From Spirochaetales bacterium (lineage in GTDB: Bacteria > Spirochaetota > Spirochaetia > Sphaerochaetales > Sphaerochaetaceae), in the NCBI GenBank assembly GCA_017614375.1, contig JAGABZ010000013.1, positions 324,414 to 388,413 on the forward strand: a stretch of 64,000 nt of DNA, given 5' to 3'. A program made the position numbers and the translations under genes. Within the stretch, counting starts at the first letter, position 1, and each line of letters begins with the position of its first letter. The notes under the pieces were generated by a model. That model saw nothing but the letters and a program-made list of their open reading frames with translations. It searched no databases and was not told where the DNA came from. Of this stretch, positions 50,682 through 58,929 are shown piece after piece.

Positions 50682-52185
50682 AATCATCAGGGCAAGTCTC
50701 GGAGTCACAATAATCATCTTCGCTGAGAAACTGCTGGGGTTCCTCAGGGATATAATACAGGCTTACTATTTCGGGACCGGTAGCTCGATAGATTGCATAG
50801 TATCAGCGAATCTGATGATTAGTGTGTTTTTTGGATGGCTGACTACCATCAGCATTGCTTTCACTCCGATATATAAGCGTAAAAAGCTTTCTAACGAGGG
50901 AAATGGGTATACAGATTCCATTGTGACAATGTGTTTCCTTCTGTCTGTTGCGGCTCTTTTTCTGTGTTTGCTTCTTAGAAGACAACTCATCAGATTCGCT
51001 CTGCCCGGATTTGGCGATGAAAAGCGTAGGATTGCCATAGAATGCATTTCCATTCTGGCTTTTTCACTGCTTTTTATGGGTGTGAGCCAGATTAATAACG
51101 CATATCTGGCTGCAAACGGCAGGTACACATTTTCAGTAATTTCAAACCTGTCGATTAACATGGTCCAGATTCTGGCGTTGAGTCTTAGCCGGGGTGAAAG
51201 CATAAAGACAGTGGCATGGGGTATCGTTGTCGCTTATTGTGTCCAGTGGGTAGTCTCCGGTTTTTTTATCATAAAGACCGGCTATCGGTTCAATCCAGTG
51301 TTTCCCGACAAAGAAGGTATGAAGGAAACGCTAGCAATTCTGATACCGATAACTCTGACACACATAGTGGACGATATCTGTACTTTTTTCGACAAGTTAT
51401 TCGCATCTTTTTTGAATGACGGAGCAATATCAAGTCTTGCATATGCGAATTCATTGAGGAAGGTTATTTTTAGCTTTGTGACAATTCTGATTACAACGAT
51501 TGTATATCCGCATGTTGCGGAATGCATAGCAGACAACAATATTTCCGAAGCTCAAAAGAAAGTAACAGACTGCATGAAGGCTATTCTTCTGTTATTAACT
51601 CCCTTGATTGTATGTTGTATTCTGTGTTCGGACACAATTGTATCCATCATTTTTCAACATGGCGCTTTTAACAAGGATTCCACTGCTTTGACTTCGAAGT
51701 CATTCTTTGCATATTTGATTGGGCTTGTGCCGCTTTCAATAAATGCAGTCATGACAAAGTATTTCTATGCAAGGAAACAGGCGAAGTATTGTACTATATT
51801 GAGTATCATTACTGTTTCTATAAACATTCTTCTGGATTGGATTCTGGTTAAGCCTCTAGGTCATATGGGTCTGGCTTTTGGAACAAGCTTTTCTGTGTCA
51901 GTTACAATGCCGATTTATCTGATTCTGTTTTTCAGACAGAAGGATGTTGACAATTCCGGAGGCAAAGAACTGCTGAAGATTTTCGTGAGCCTGTTTTTAT
52001 CTTCTGCGGTTCTTGTCCTTTTGTATCAAGGGTTTTCCACAGTAATAAGCCGATTCGGTTTTTTTGTATCGGTAATGATGGTCGGGCTTTTGTTTGCCGC
52101 AGGTTTCTCGGTTATGACTATCTCTGCTGTCCTTATGCGTGAGAAGGTCATAACCGGATTTGTAAGTGCTTTAAAGAAGAAATGA
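50671..52185 (+). CDS. MurJ/Wzx-type lipid-linked glycan flippase
   Basis: A 504-residue MOP-superfamily protein with about 14 membrane helices. The start is GTG 50671, overlapping the previous gene by 11 bases. FAEKLLGFLRDIIQAYYFGTGSSIDC closely matches MurJ (KxlGfxRdxxxAxxFGxgxxxDa), as do FTPIYKRKK and ISILAFSLLFMGVSQINNAYLAANGRY. Chromosomal MurJ flips lipid II; this copy inside a glycan island more likely flips the lipid-linked repeat unit for Wzy polymerisation, acting as Wzx. The helix count is by eye. Confidence 0.92.
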   Translation: MDNKIIRASLGVTIIIFAEKLLGFLRDIIQAYYFGTGSSIDCIVSANLMISVFFGWLTTISIAFTPIYKRKKLSNEGNGYTDSIVTMCFLLSVAALFLCLLLRRQLIRFALPGFGDEKRRIAIECISILAFSLLFMGVSQINNAYLAANGRYTFSVISNLSINMVQILALSLSRGESIKTVAWGIVVAYCVQWVVSGFFIIKTGYRFNPVFPDKEGMKETLAILIPITLTHIVDDICTFFDKLFASFLNDGAISSLAYANSLRKVIFSFVTILITTIVYPHVAECIADNNISEAQKKVTDCMKAILLLLTPLIVCCILCSDTIVSIIFQHGAFNKDSTALTSKSFFAYLIGLVPLSINAVMTKYFYARKQAKYCTILSIITVSINILLDWILVKPLGHMGLAFGTSFSVSVTMPIYLILFFRQKDVDNSGGKELLKIFVSLFLSSAVLVLLYQGFSTVISRFGFFVSVMMVGLLFAAGFSVMTISAVLMREKVITGFVSALKKK

Positions 52186-52198
52186 ATGGAGACTATAC

Positions 52199-53980
52199 AT
52201 GAAATTGTTAATGAGCCCCAAAAAAGATTCACATTATCGTCTTAATGGTTGTGAAACGATTGAATTATCTGACTACAAGGTCCAGTTTATTCCGCCAACT
52301 GAAAAATCTCTCGCATGTAAGGCCTATTCGGATTCGGTTTCACACTATCTGTTTTTCGGTAGCCTATATGAGAAGTCAGATAATCCCGCCCGTTATATAG
52401 CTTCTGTTTACATGGCCAAAGGTCCTGAGGCACTTTTCGACATTGACGGAGATTATGTCTTCATTGTCATCGATCCGGATTCCATCACAGTAGTTTCAGA
52501 CAGAGAAGGCCTAATTCCGCTGTATTACAGACTGTTTAACAGAGAAATAGTCATAACAACGGAATGCTATTCTTTTTTCGATGACTATTGTGAGTCTGAT
52601 ATTGATTATTCATCAGTCTATGATTTCCTGAGATATGGAACACTTGTCGGTAATCACACATTTTCAAACAAGGTTCAGCTGATTCAGGGAGGAACAGTAT
52701 TCAGATTCAGAGACGGAAAGATATCGACAGACCGTGTTCACTTCTTTTTTCATGATTCGTCAAAAGAGCAGAAGAATATAAAAGCTCTTTCTGAAGAGAT
52801 TATCTTCAATTACGGAAAAGCGTTGGAAAAGCGCATTGACAGGGAACCTGAAAAAGTTGCAGTGCTGCTTAGCGGGGGAATGGACAGCCGCTTTGTTCTT
52901 TCAACTGCAAATAGATTCATAAAAGACGGAAGGTTAAGTTGTGTCATTTTCGGACAGAATCACTCCAGAGAGGTGGAAGTCGCGAAGGAAACTGCCGGAT
53001 TGAAAGGTAATAGGTATTTCAGCTATCTGCTTAAGCCGGATGATTTTCTGAGAGATATCAGTGAGTATCTCCGGATAAGTTGTGGCGGGGACATGTTCCC
53101 TCAAAGCTTTATCATATCAGTAGCAAAGAAGGCGAGGGCAGACGGAATAACTGGGTTCATCACTGGAACTGATATTGAAACACAGATTGGAGGAACATTT
53201 CTTCCGGAATCAGCTTTGTTTTTCAAGGGAAAGCTGTCGAAATACATAACTGACAACACAAAAAGCGTGAAGATGCATTTGCTAGGAGAAGAAGACCTCA
53301 AGTTGTTCTGCAGACCCGGTGTATATGATAAATTGTTTTCCTGCAGAAGTAATCTTCACGAAATGGCGAAACAATATGACGATATTCCTGTTAGAGATTC
53401 AATACAAACTTTTGTTCAAGAGAACAGGGAAAAGAGAGTAGTTCTGGTTCGCGAAATAGTTCCCGGATGCTATCTCGATTATATTAATCCAAATTTCGAT
53501 ATTGATTTCCTGAATTCTGCTGCCAGAATTCCTGCAGAATGGAGACTAAACAGAAGACTGTACAGACAGTTGTTTGTGGATTACTATCCGGACTACGCTA
53601 AGATTACATACAACAACACCAACTTGCCTGTTTCCGCTCCGCTGGAACTTTGGAAAGAAGGTGCCAGCTTGGAATACCACAGAGAGCTTCTGTTTGAGAA
53701 AATGGAATTCGAGGCACAACGCAACGGAAATCCGATTGTTTTCTATCCTCATTACTATTCAGATTTTGACGGGTGGAGCAGATTTGACCTAGGATGGCAA
53801 AAGACGATTCAGATGACGATAACGGATTCTGAGTCATTCCTTTTCTCCAGGATACTGCGTAGGGATGTGATAGAGAAGCTATTAAGGGAACACAGGATTG
53901 GAAGTTCCAACAATCGTAGACTTCTGGTCTACCTTGTCAGTCTTGAAATGTTCTTTAAAATGGCTCTGAAACGAGAGTAG
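52199..53980 (+). CDS. Asparagine-synthetase-like amidotransferase, first paralogue, no N-terminal Cys
   Basis: A 593-residue AsnB-family protein. The N-terminal Ntn-like domain is recognisable by FDIDGDYVFIVID and VVSDREGLIPLYYRLFN (compare DxxGxxPLyY) but begins MKLLMSPKKD, so the Cys2 nucleophile that releases ammonia from glutamine is absent. The C-terminal PP-loop ATP pyrophosphatase domain has VAVLLSGGMDSRFVLS (near residue 225), SCVIFGQNHSREVEVAKE, CGGDMFPQSF and GTDIETQIGG. Enzymes of this kind without glutaminase activity (beta-lactam synthetase, lasso peptide cyclase) adenylate a carboxylate for amide formation. It may amidate or aminoacylate a glycan acid. Its paralogue lies 0.5 kb downstream. 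Confidence 0.9.
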   Translation: MKLLMSPKKDSHYRLNGCETIELSDYKVQFIPPTEKSLACKAYSDSVSHYLFFGSLYEKSDNPARYIASVYMAKGPEALFDIDGDYVFIVIDPDSITVVSDREGLIPLYYRLFNREIVITTECYSFFDDYCESDIDYSSVYDFLRYGTLVGNHTFSNKVQLIQGGTVFRFRDGKISTDRVHFFFHDSSKEQKNIKALSEEIIFNYGKALEKRIDREPEKVAVLLSGGMDSRFVLSTANRFIKDGRLSCVIFGQNHSREVEVAKETAGLKGNRYFSYLLKPDDFLRDISEYLRISCGGDMFPQSFIISVAKKARADGITGFITGTDIETQIGGTFLPESALFFKGKLSKYITDNTKSVKMHLLGEEDLKLFCRPGVYDKLFSCRSNLHEMAKQYDDIPVRDSIQTFVQENREKRVVLVREIVPGCYLDYINPNFDIDFLNSAARIPAEWRLNRRLYRQLFVDYYPDYAKITYNNTNLPVSAPLELWKEGASLEYHRELLFEKMEFEAQRNGNPIVFYPHYYSDFDGWSRFDLGWQKTIQMTITDSESFLFSRILRRDVIEKLLREHRIGSSNNRRLLVYLVSLEMFFKMALKRE

Positions 53981-53996
53981 GGTCAAGGAGGCAAGT

Positions 53997-54452
53997 ATGA
54001 TAATTGGATATACTACTGGCGTTTTCGATATGTTTCATATTGGACATCTGAATATTATCAGGCGCGCTAAAGAGCAGTGTGATTGTCTGATAGTTGGTGT
54101 TAGCACGGACGAACTTGTTGAACATGAAAAGAACAAGAGACCAATCATTCCTTTTTCTGAGAGATGTGAGATAGTTGGGTCCATTAAATACGTGGATGAA
54201 GTAGTCCCCCAGACAGATAAAAACAAATACGCTGCATGGGAGAGGCTTCATTTCAACAGAATGTTTGTTGGCTCAGACTGGCAGGGGACTGATGTCTGGA
54301 AACGGTATGAAAAGCAGTTTGCACCTGTCGGGGTCGAGATAATTTATCTGCCTCATACAGACGGCATTTCTTCCTCGATTTTGAGAAGCATTCTGAACGG
54401 GGATAGCGACAGCAAATTGCTTGAAGCCATAAAATATGATCCTGTTTATTGA
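53997..54452 (+). CDS. TagD-like glycerol-3-phosphate-type cytidylyltransferase
   Basis: A 151-residue nucleotidyltransferase. IGYTTGVFDMFHIGHLNIIRRAKEQC carries the catalytic HxGH. MFVGSDWQGTDVW is the conserved GdDw segment, and HTDGISSSILRSI replaces the ISTTxIk CTP-site motif. This pattern fits glycerol-3-phosphate or other polyol/choline-phosphate cytidylyltransferases, which make CDP-activated donors. The LicD protein at 44324-45157 could use the product. It sits between two asparagine-synthetase-like paralogues, in tight spacing, suggesting a three-gene functional unit. Confidence 0.93.
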   Translation: MIIGYTTGVFDMFHIGHLNIIRRAKEQCDCLIVGVSTDELVEHEKNKRPIIPFSERCEIVGSIKYVDEVVPQTDKNKYAAWERLHFNRMFVGSDWQGTDVWKRYEKQFAPVGVEIIYLPHTDGISSSILRSILNGDSDSKLLEAIKYDPVY

Positions 54453-54475
54453 ATAACTGGGTTTGAGAGGAATAG

Positions 54476-56245
54476 ATGGATTTTTGCATCAAAAGAAGCG
54501 ATTACACAGAGAAATACCATACGACAGACAAGGTTATGTCCTTTGGGTCGTTCAAGATACTGATTAAGGAACCGATTAATACAGAACACTTTTTCTTCAT
54601 AGAGAAGGATTGTGTCCTGTATTTCATATTCGGAACTCTGTACGGTCAAACCAGACAAGAAGCCTTCGATGAATTGTGTGGTTTTATGATAGAAGGGCAG
54701 TATCACAGCATCTATAGTATAGACGGCGAATTCGTTTGTGGTAGTATCAATTTGCGGACAGAACAGGTTGTTGTTATTTCAGAAAGGGAAGGATTGATTC
54801 CGCTGTACTATAGAATGGAAGATTCAGGACTCACGATAACTACAGATTGCAGTCTATGCTTCCATGATTTCAGATTAGGAGACTGTGATTATAGAGCACT
54901 TAACGATTATCTCCGATTTGGATGCCTGATTGGATCAGAAACCCTGTCAAAGAAGGTCAGAAAACTGATAGGAGGTAGCTTTGCCGTTTTTACTGATGGC
55001 CGTGTAGAAGTTAAGAGAATCCATCGTTTTTTCTATCAGGATACGACAGATGATCTTGAATACCTTATCCCTTCAGTTTCAAAAGCATACAGGAATGCAA
55101 TTACAAAGCGGATTTCAGGGAAAGAATGCAATACTTGTATTTTTTTGTCTGGGGGGTTGGACAGTAGGTTTCTCCTTGCTGAGACTAATAAAGCTTTTCC
55201 TGGTATTGTGAGTACATACTGCTTCGGACAGCCATACTCTGATGAGGTGAAAATAGCAAAGAAGTGTGCAGAAGTCGGCAATAATTCATTTAAATGGATT
55301 GCTCTGACTCCTGAAAGCTTTGTTAGACATGCTGAAGAGTATGAGAGATTCGTTTGTGGGGCTGATATGTTTCCTCAAGGATATATACTTGAAGCAGTTC
55401 AAAAGATATCAGAGGATTATTTCCTTACAGGTTTTGCTTTGGATGCATATCTGGGTGGAACCTTTTTGTCCCAAGAAGCAATAGAATTCAATGGATGTTT
55501 GTCAGAATATGTTAGTACTCATCGCAAACAGATGAAAATGGATGTGTTTTCAAAAACTGAACTGCAAGAAATGAGTAAAAATACTGAGATAGCTTCTATT
55601 TTTGATTATGATGATTCAGGATTGATTGAAGATGCAAAGAATTATGATTCTATTCCGGTTAAGGATAGTATTCAGGCTTTTGCAATTGAGAACAGAGCAA
55701 AGAATCTCGTCTTACTGAGGGAGATTGTTCCTGCCAAGTATAAGGATTGTTTTCATGTCAGCTGTGATATCAGTTTTCAAAAAACTATTGCCCATATTTC
55801 TGCAACACTTCGAATTAATCATAGATTCTATCATGAGTTGTTTATTCGAGAGGCTCCCGAATATGCAGGAATCATATATAACAATACCCAACTTCCTGTT
55901 TTCTCGCCTACCTGCCGATGGAATGAAGGAAGAAGACTTGAAGAAGAAAGAGAGAAACTCTATGAAATAATGATAAAAGAATATAATACTACACATGCAG
56001 ACAGAATTTACTATCCTCATTTCTATTCTGATTTCAACGGGTACAGCAGATATGATTCCTCGTGGTTATCATTATTTGTAAGTTATCTCTTCGCTGATGA
56101 TTCGGTTGTATTGAATAATCTGTTTAACCGTGAGAAAGTGAGAAAAATATATGAGGAGCATATTCGTGGAACTGCTAATAGAAGAAAAGAGTTGGTATAC
56201 CTAACATCATTAGAGGTATTCTTTAAAACAGTTATCAAATTGTGA
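54476..56245 (+). CDS. Asparagine-synthetase-like amidotransferase, second paralogue, no N-terminal Cys
   Basis: A 589-residue paralogue of the protein at 52199-53980 with the same layout. The N-terminus MDFCIKRSDYTEK lacks Cys2, though an internal Ntn-like fold is kept (IDGEFVCGSINL, VVISEREGLIPLYYRMED). The PP-loop is CIFLSGGLDSRFLLAET, followed by YCFGQPYSDEVKIAKKC, VCGADMFPQGY and the C-terminal YLTSLEVFFKTVIKL, nearly the same ending as the first copy (YLVSLEMFFKMALKRE). Both probably arose by duplication and then diverged in the acceptor-binding part. It is the last gene before a terminator. Function as for the first copy; substrate unknown. Confidence 0.9.
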   Translation: MDFCIKRSDYTEKYHTTDKVMSFGSFKILIKEPINTEHFFFIEKDCVLYFIFGTLYGQTRQEAFDELCGFMIEGQYHSIYSIDGEFVCGSINLRTEQVVVISEREGLIPLYYRMEDSGLTITTDCSLCFHDFRLGDCDYRALNDYLRFGCLIGSETLSKKVRKLIGGSFAVFTDGRVEVKRIHRFFYQDTTDDLEYLIPSVSKAYRNAITKRISGKECNTCIFLSGGLDSRFLLAETNKAFPGIVSTYCFGQPYSDEVKIAKKCAEVGNNSFKWIALTPESFVRHAEEYERFVCGADMFPQGYILEAVQKISEDYFLTGFALDAYLGGTFLSQEAIEFNGCLSEYVSTHRKQMKMDVFSKTELQEMSKNTEIASIFDYDDSGLIEDAKNYDSIPVKDSIQAFAIENRAKNLVLLREIVPAKYKDCFHVSCDISFQKTIAHISATLRINHRFYHELFIREAPEYAGIIYNNTQLPVFSPTCRWNEGRRLEEEREKLYEIMIKEYNTTHADRIYYPHFYSDFNGYSRYDSSWLSLFVSYLFADDSVVLNNLFNREKVRKIYEEHIRGTANRRKELVYLTSLEVFFKTVIKL

Positions 56246-56372
56246 AAGCATGGTTCCTTACAATGCCGATTAACCATAGTAAATGTGGCTAACCAGTTTT
56301 TGAATCACGTTGAGCAATTGCATTAGCGTCTTCATTATGCTGATAGGATAATGGCTCTTTGGAAAAGAGGTG

Positions 56373-56405
56373 CTAATAACAATAATGTGGTTGTTGTTAG
56401 TTTTT
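56373..56405 (+). terminator. Probable terminator of the main glycan operon
   Basis: CTAATAACAA (56373-56382), an 8-base loop, TTGTTGTTAG (56391-56400) with one G-T pair, then TTTTT. The stem is AT-rich but complete over 10 pairs. It lies in the 205-base gap before the sugar dehydrogenase gene, which otherwise shows no gene. Confidence 0.65.
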
Positions 56406-56450
56406 AATCAGTGTTTTGTAGTGCTAGTATTATTGAGAGAGGATTAGAAA

Positions 56451-57776
56451 ATGAAGAGTTTATTTGATTTATTACTTTCTAAAGACGAATCGCTCGCCTT
56501 AGTAGGTCTGGGTTATGTCGGGATGCCAATTGCCCATGCTTTCGCAAAAAAGGGACTCAATGTCATAGGTTTTGACTTGAACAAAGAAAAGATAGAATTG
56601 TACAAGTCTGGCGTAGATCCGACAAAAGAGGTCGGTGATGAAGAGATTGCCAAAACCAGGATTCAGTTCACATCTGATGAGACTGACCTTAAACAAGCTA
56701 GGTTCATAATTGTTGCCGTTCCGACACCCGTAAATACTGATCATACACCGGATCTCACACCGGTAATCGGAGCTTCAGAGATTGTCGGAAGGAATCTTGT
56801 TCCTGGTTCCATCGTTGTTTATGAATCTACGGTATACCCCGGCTGTACTGAGGATGTCTGTATTCCTATTCTGGAAAAACAGAGCGGCATGAAATGCGGT
56901 GTTGATTTCAAGGTCGGGTATAGCCCGGAGCGCATCAATCCGGGTGACAAGGTGCATCGTCTGGAAAACATTCACAAGATTGTGAGCGGAATTGATGAGG
57001 AGTCCCTGAAGGAAATCAAAGCTGTGTATGATCTTGTTGTTGAGGTCGGAACTCACCCGGTTTCAAATCTGCGTACGGCAGAAGCTGTAAAAGTTGTAGA
57101 AAACAGCCAGAGAGACATCAACATTGCATTTATGAATGAGCTGGCCATGGTGTTCGACAGGATGGATATAGATACCAACGAAGTCGTAGACGGCATGAAT
57201 ACCAAGTGGAATGCATTGGGTTTCCGTCCTGGTCTTGTTGGAGGTCATTGTATCGGTGTTGATCCGTACTATTTTACCTATCAGGCAGAAAAGCTTGGGT
57301 ATCACAGTCAGATTATTCTCAACGGTCGAATCGTGAACGACAGTATGGGCGCCTATGTGGCCGATAAAGCTGTGAAAAAGATGATTGAGGCAGGGCAGGC
57401 TCCTAAAAAGAGCAAGGTCATAATACTTGGTCTGACATTCAAAGAGAATTGTCCTGATACAAGAAACAGTAAAGTTGATGACATCATCAAGCAGCTTAAC
57501 AAATATGGAATTGAGCCTGTTGTAATTGACCCCTGGGCTTCCGAGCGGGATGCTTTGCATGAGTACGGCGTGAAACTTACAAAGTTAGAAGATGCTGCCG
57601 ATGCCGACTGCGTGATTGTTGCTGTTGCCCACAACGAGTTCAGAGCTTTGTCTCTGGATACTATCCAGAAAATGTTCAAAGATGTTCCGAATGACGAAAA
57701 AGTTCTCATTGATGTCAAAGGCCTTTACAAAGTCGAAGACCTTAGGGCTTCCGGAATGAAGTGGTGGAGACTATAA
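56451..57776 (+). CDS. UDP-N-acetylhexosamine/UDP-glucose-type nucleotide sugar dehydrogenase
   Basis: A 441-residue NAD-dependent enzyme of the WbpO/TviB/UDP-glucose dehydrogenase family, oxidising C6 of a UDP-sugar to a uronic acid. LALVGLGYVGMPIAHAFAKKGLNVIGFDLN binds NAD. VAVPTPVN, YESTVYPGC (STVyPG), EAVKVVENSQRDINIAFMNEL with Lys and Asn, and LVGGHCIGVDPYYFTYQAEKLG with the catalytic Cys are all intact. The C-terminal third has ILGLTFKENCPDTRNSKV. The pattern VGGHCIGVDPYY with TFKENCPDxRN fits the GalNAcA/ManNAcA branch. The uronic acid could be the carboxylate used by the asparagine-synthetase-like enzymes. GAGAGAGGA precedes the ATG. Confidence 0.94.
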   Translation: MKSLFDLLLSKDESLALVGLGYVGMPIAHAFAKKGLNVIGFDLNKEKIELYKSGVDPTKEVGDEEIAKTRIQFTSDETDLKQARFIIVAVPTPVNTDHTPDLTPVIGASEIVGRNLVPGSIVVYESTVYPGCTEDVCIPILEKQSGMKCGVDFKVGYSPERINPGDKVHRLENIHKIVSGIDEESLKEIKAVYDLVVEVGTHPVSNLRTAEAVKVVENSQRDINIAFMNELAMVFDRMDIDTNEVVDGMNTKWNALGFRPGLVGGHCIGVDPYYFTYQAEKLGYHSQIILNGRIVNDSMGAYVADKAVKKMIEAGQAPKKSKVIILGLTFKENCPDTRNSKVDDIIKQLNKYGIEPVVIDPWASERDALHEYGVKLTKLEDAADADCVIVAVAHNEFRALSLDTIQKMFKDVPNDEKVLIDVKGLYKVEDLRASGMKWWRL

Positions 57777-57789
57777 GAAGGTTGAATAA

Positions 57790-57810
57790 TTTGATTTCGG
57801 AATCAAATTT
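57790..57810 (+). terminator. Short hairpin after the sugar dehydrogenase gene
   Basis: TTTGATT (57790-57796), TCGG loop, AATCAAA (57801-57807), followed by TTT. A weak terminator, but it ends the last glycan gene. Confidence 0.5.
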
Positions 57811-57820
57811 AATAAACTTG

Positions 57821-57892
57821 GCAGTAAACATATGCCTAGAGGATATGTGTTAGGCGAGGTGCTATTACCTAGTATACCTATATGTTTACTGC
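57821..57892. other. 72-base three-stem structured element
   Basis: GCAGTAAACATAT (57821-57833) is perfectly complementary to ATATGTTTACTGC (57880-57892). Inside, GCCTA...TAGGC and AGGT...ACCT can form two further stems, a three-way junction. The element sits between the glycan locus and the decayed IS. Possibilities are a small RNA, a mobile palindromic element or a stem that ends transcription; no T-run follows. Confidence 0.45.
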
Positions 57893-57917
57893 ATTACTGT
57901 CTGTACCGTTTGAAATA

Positions 57918-57975
57918 GGAACGTAGACCGACATACAGGGAAAACAGACCGCCAGAAATGGGAATGCAAACCGAA
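57918..57975. mobile_element. Terminal multiple repeats of a decayed IS21-type element
   Basis: Three related blocks, GGAACGTAGACCG, GGGAAAACAGACCG and GGGAATGCAAACCG, recur at 21-22-base spacing (their CCG at 57928-57930, 57949-57951, 57971-57973). IS21-family ends carry such repeated transposase-binding sites. They lie downstream of an istB-like remnant on the minus strand, supporting one degenerate element. Confidence 0.5.
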
Positions 57976-58027
57976 ACCGATGGGAAGTCCGGGGGCCCGA
58001 TTTGGCTGGACTCCGGCAAATGATTAA

Positions 58028-58328
58028 TCAATCCGGCTTGTAGAGCAGAAGATTCGGACCCCCCATCTCAAGTTCGATTGCATTCTTGAGGATTCTTCCC
58101 CTGATCAACTGTCCGAAGCATTTTACTGAGGGAAAGAGCTTGCTGTGCTGATGGGGCGGGCTTACCAATCACAATCGTTGAGAATCCGCGGATGTTCCTG
58201 ATGTTGAAGAACTCCTGCATCATGTATCCGTTGTCTTCCGCCTCGGAGTTCGGGAACTCATCGATGCATAGCAGCTCGAATCTTGAATAGTATGCCATTC
58301 TGGCTTCAAACCTTCTGGGATCTCCCAT
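58028..58328 (-). pseudogene. IstB-like IS21 helper ATPase remnant, truncated and frameshifted
   Basis: On the minus strand the frame from about 58328 reads DPRRFEARMAYYSRFELLCIDEF, the region around Walker B in IstB-type transposition helpers (YxxxxLLxIDE), then IRGFSTIVIGKPAPS. The expected tail appears in another frame as GRILKNAIELEMGGPNLLLYKPD, stopping at 58028, so a frameshift lies near 58095. The N-terminal half with Walker A is missing. The element is dead and marks past insertion at the right end of the glycan locus. The similarity is by eye. Confidence 0.55.
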
Positions 58329-58346
58329 TGAAGGCGGTTTGATTTC

Positions 58347-58389
58347 CCCTGAACAGTGGTCTGTTATCTCACTAAAGGGCTGTTCAGGG
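58347..58389. repeat. 10-bp perfect inverted repeat
   Basis: CCCTGAACAG (58347-58356) and CTGTTCAGGG (58380-58389) face each other across 23 bases, in the gap upstream of the istB remnant. This may be part of the decayed IS or a hairpin in the leader of the next gene. No gene is seen in the rest of the 57777-58535 gap. Confidence 0.6.
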
Positions 58390-58412
58390 ATGCTTCAGTT
58401 TGATCTTGTCGT

Positions 58413-58427
58413 CCCACCCGCCCACCC
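58413..58427 (-). repeat. G-quadruplex-capable intergenic motif, copy 1
   Basis: The minus strand reads GGGTGGGCGGGTGGG, four G3 runs with one-base loops, the most stable G-quadruplex pattern. It stands out in an AT-rich region and recurs in two later gaps. Confidence 0.75.
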
Positions 58428-58535
58428 GAGTGAGGGGAATGGTAGAGTTACTGATTAGTGCAATGTATTATCGTTCATGTTTGATTTAAAATATGACTAT
58501 TTGTTCGATTATTACCAAATTTGAAGGAGTGAAAT

Positions 58536-58913
58536 ATGGAACAAATACGTGAATTAATGGATTTTTGTCGTGCTCATCAAAAAGAAGCAACGGAAGTTGC
58601 AAATGGTGGTTATTTTTATGCTAACGCATATGTTGAGTATTTGACTAGTAATAGGGCTTTTTGTTGTTGCTGTGACTGTAGCATATCTTATGGGATTCAG
58701 CCTGGAAAAGAAATTGGTGAGTTAAAAATAGTTGATGACTCATTTGATTTTGTTCGATACTATACATCTTTCCGAACTGATTATCAGCTTTTTTTATTCA
58801 ATGTGGATGGATTAAACGATCTTACAATTAAAGGAAATGACTCCGCTGGTAAAGGAATCGGTGATTATTGTGTTAGAGTAACAAGCATTAGTAAGTATAA
58901 ACAAAAGAACTGA
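58536..58913 (+). CDS. Hypothetical protein, 125 residues
   Basis: A 125-residue cytosolic protein with a good ribosome site (GAAGGAG) before the ATG. It has no membrane helix or signal. A notable feature is the run RAFCCCCDCSISYG (residues 45-58) with five cysteines, which might bind metal, and a second half of beta-rich pattern (DYQLFLFNVDGLNDLTIKG). I do not recognise a family. It lies 17 bases before a DUF2971-like gene, so the two are probably one transcription unit. AT-rich, consistent with the accessory region. Confidence 0.65.
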   Translation: MEQIRELMDFCRAHQKEATEVANGGYFYANAYVEYLTSNRAFCCCCDCSISYGIQPGKEIGELKIVDDSFDFVRYYTSFRTDYQLFLFNVDGLNDLTIKGNDSAGKGIGDYCVRVTSISKYKQKN

Positions 58914-58929
58914 ATGACGACCTTTGTAG

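Noticed and set aside
52199-53980. Calling the AsnB-like proteins asnB
   Set aside because: The N-terminal Cys is missing and the genes are embedded in a glycan locus, so asparagine synthesis is not supported.
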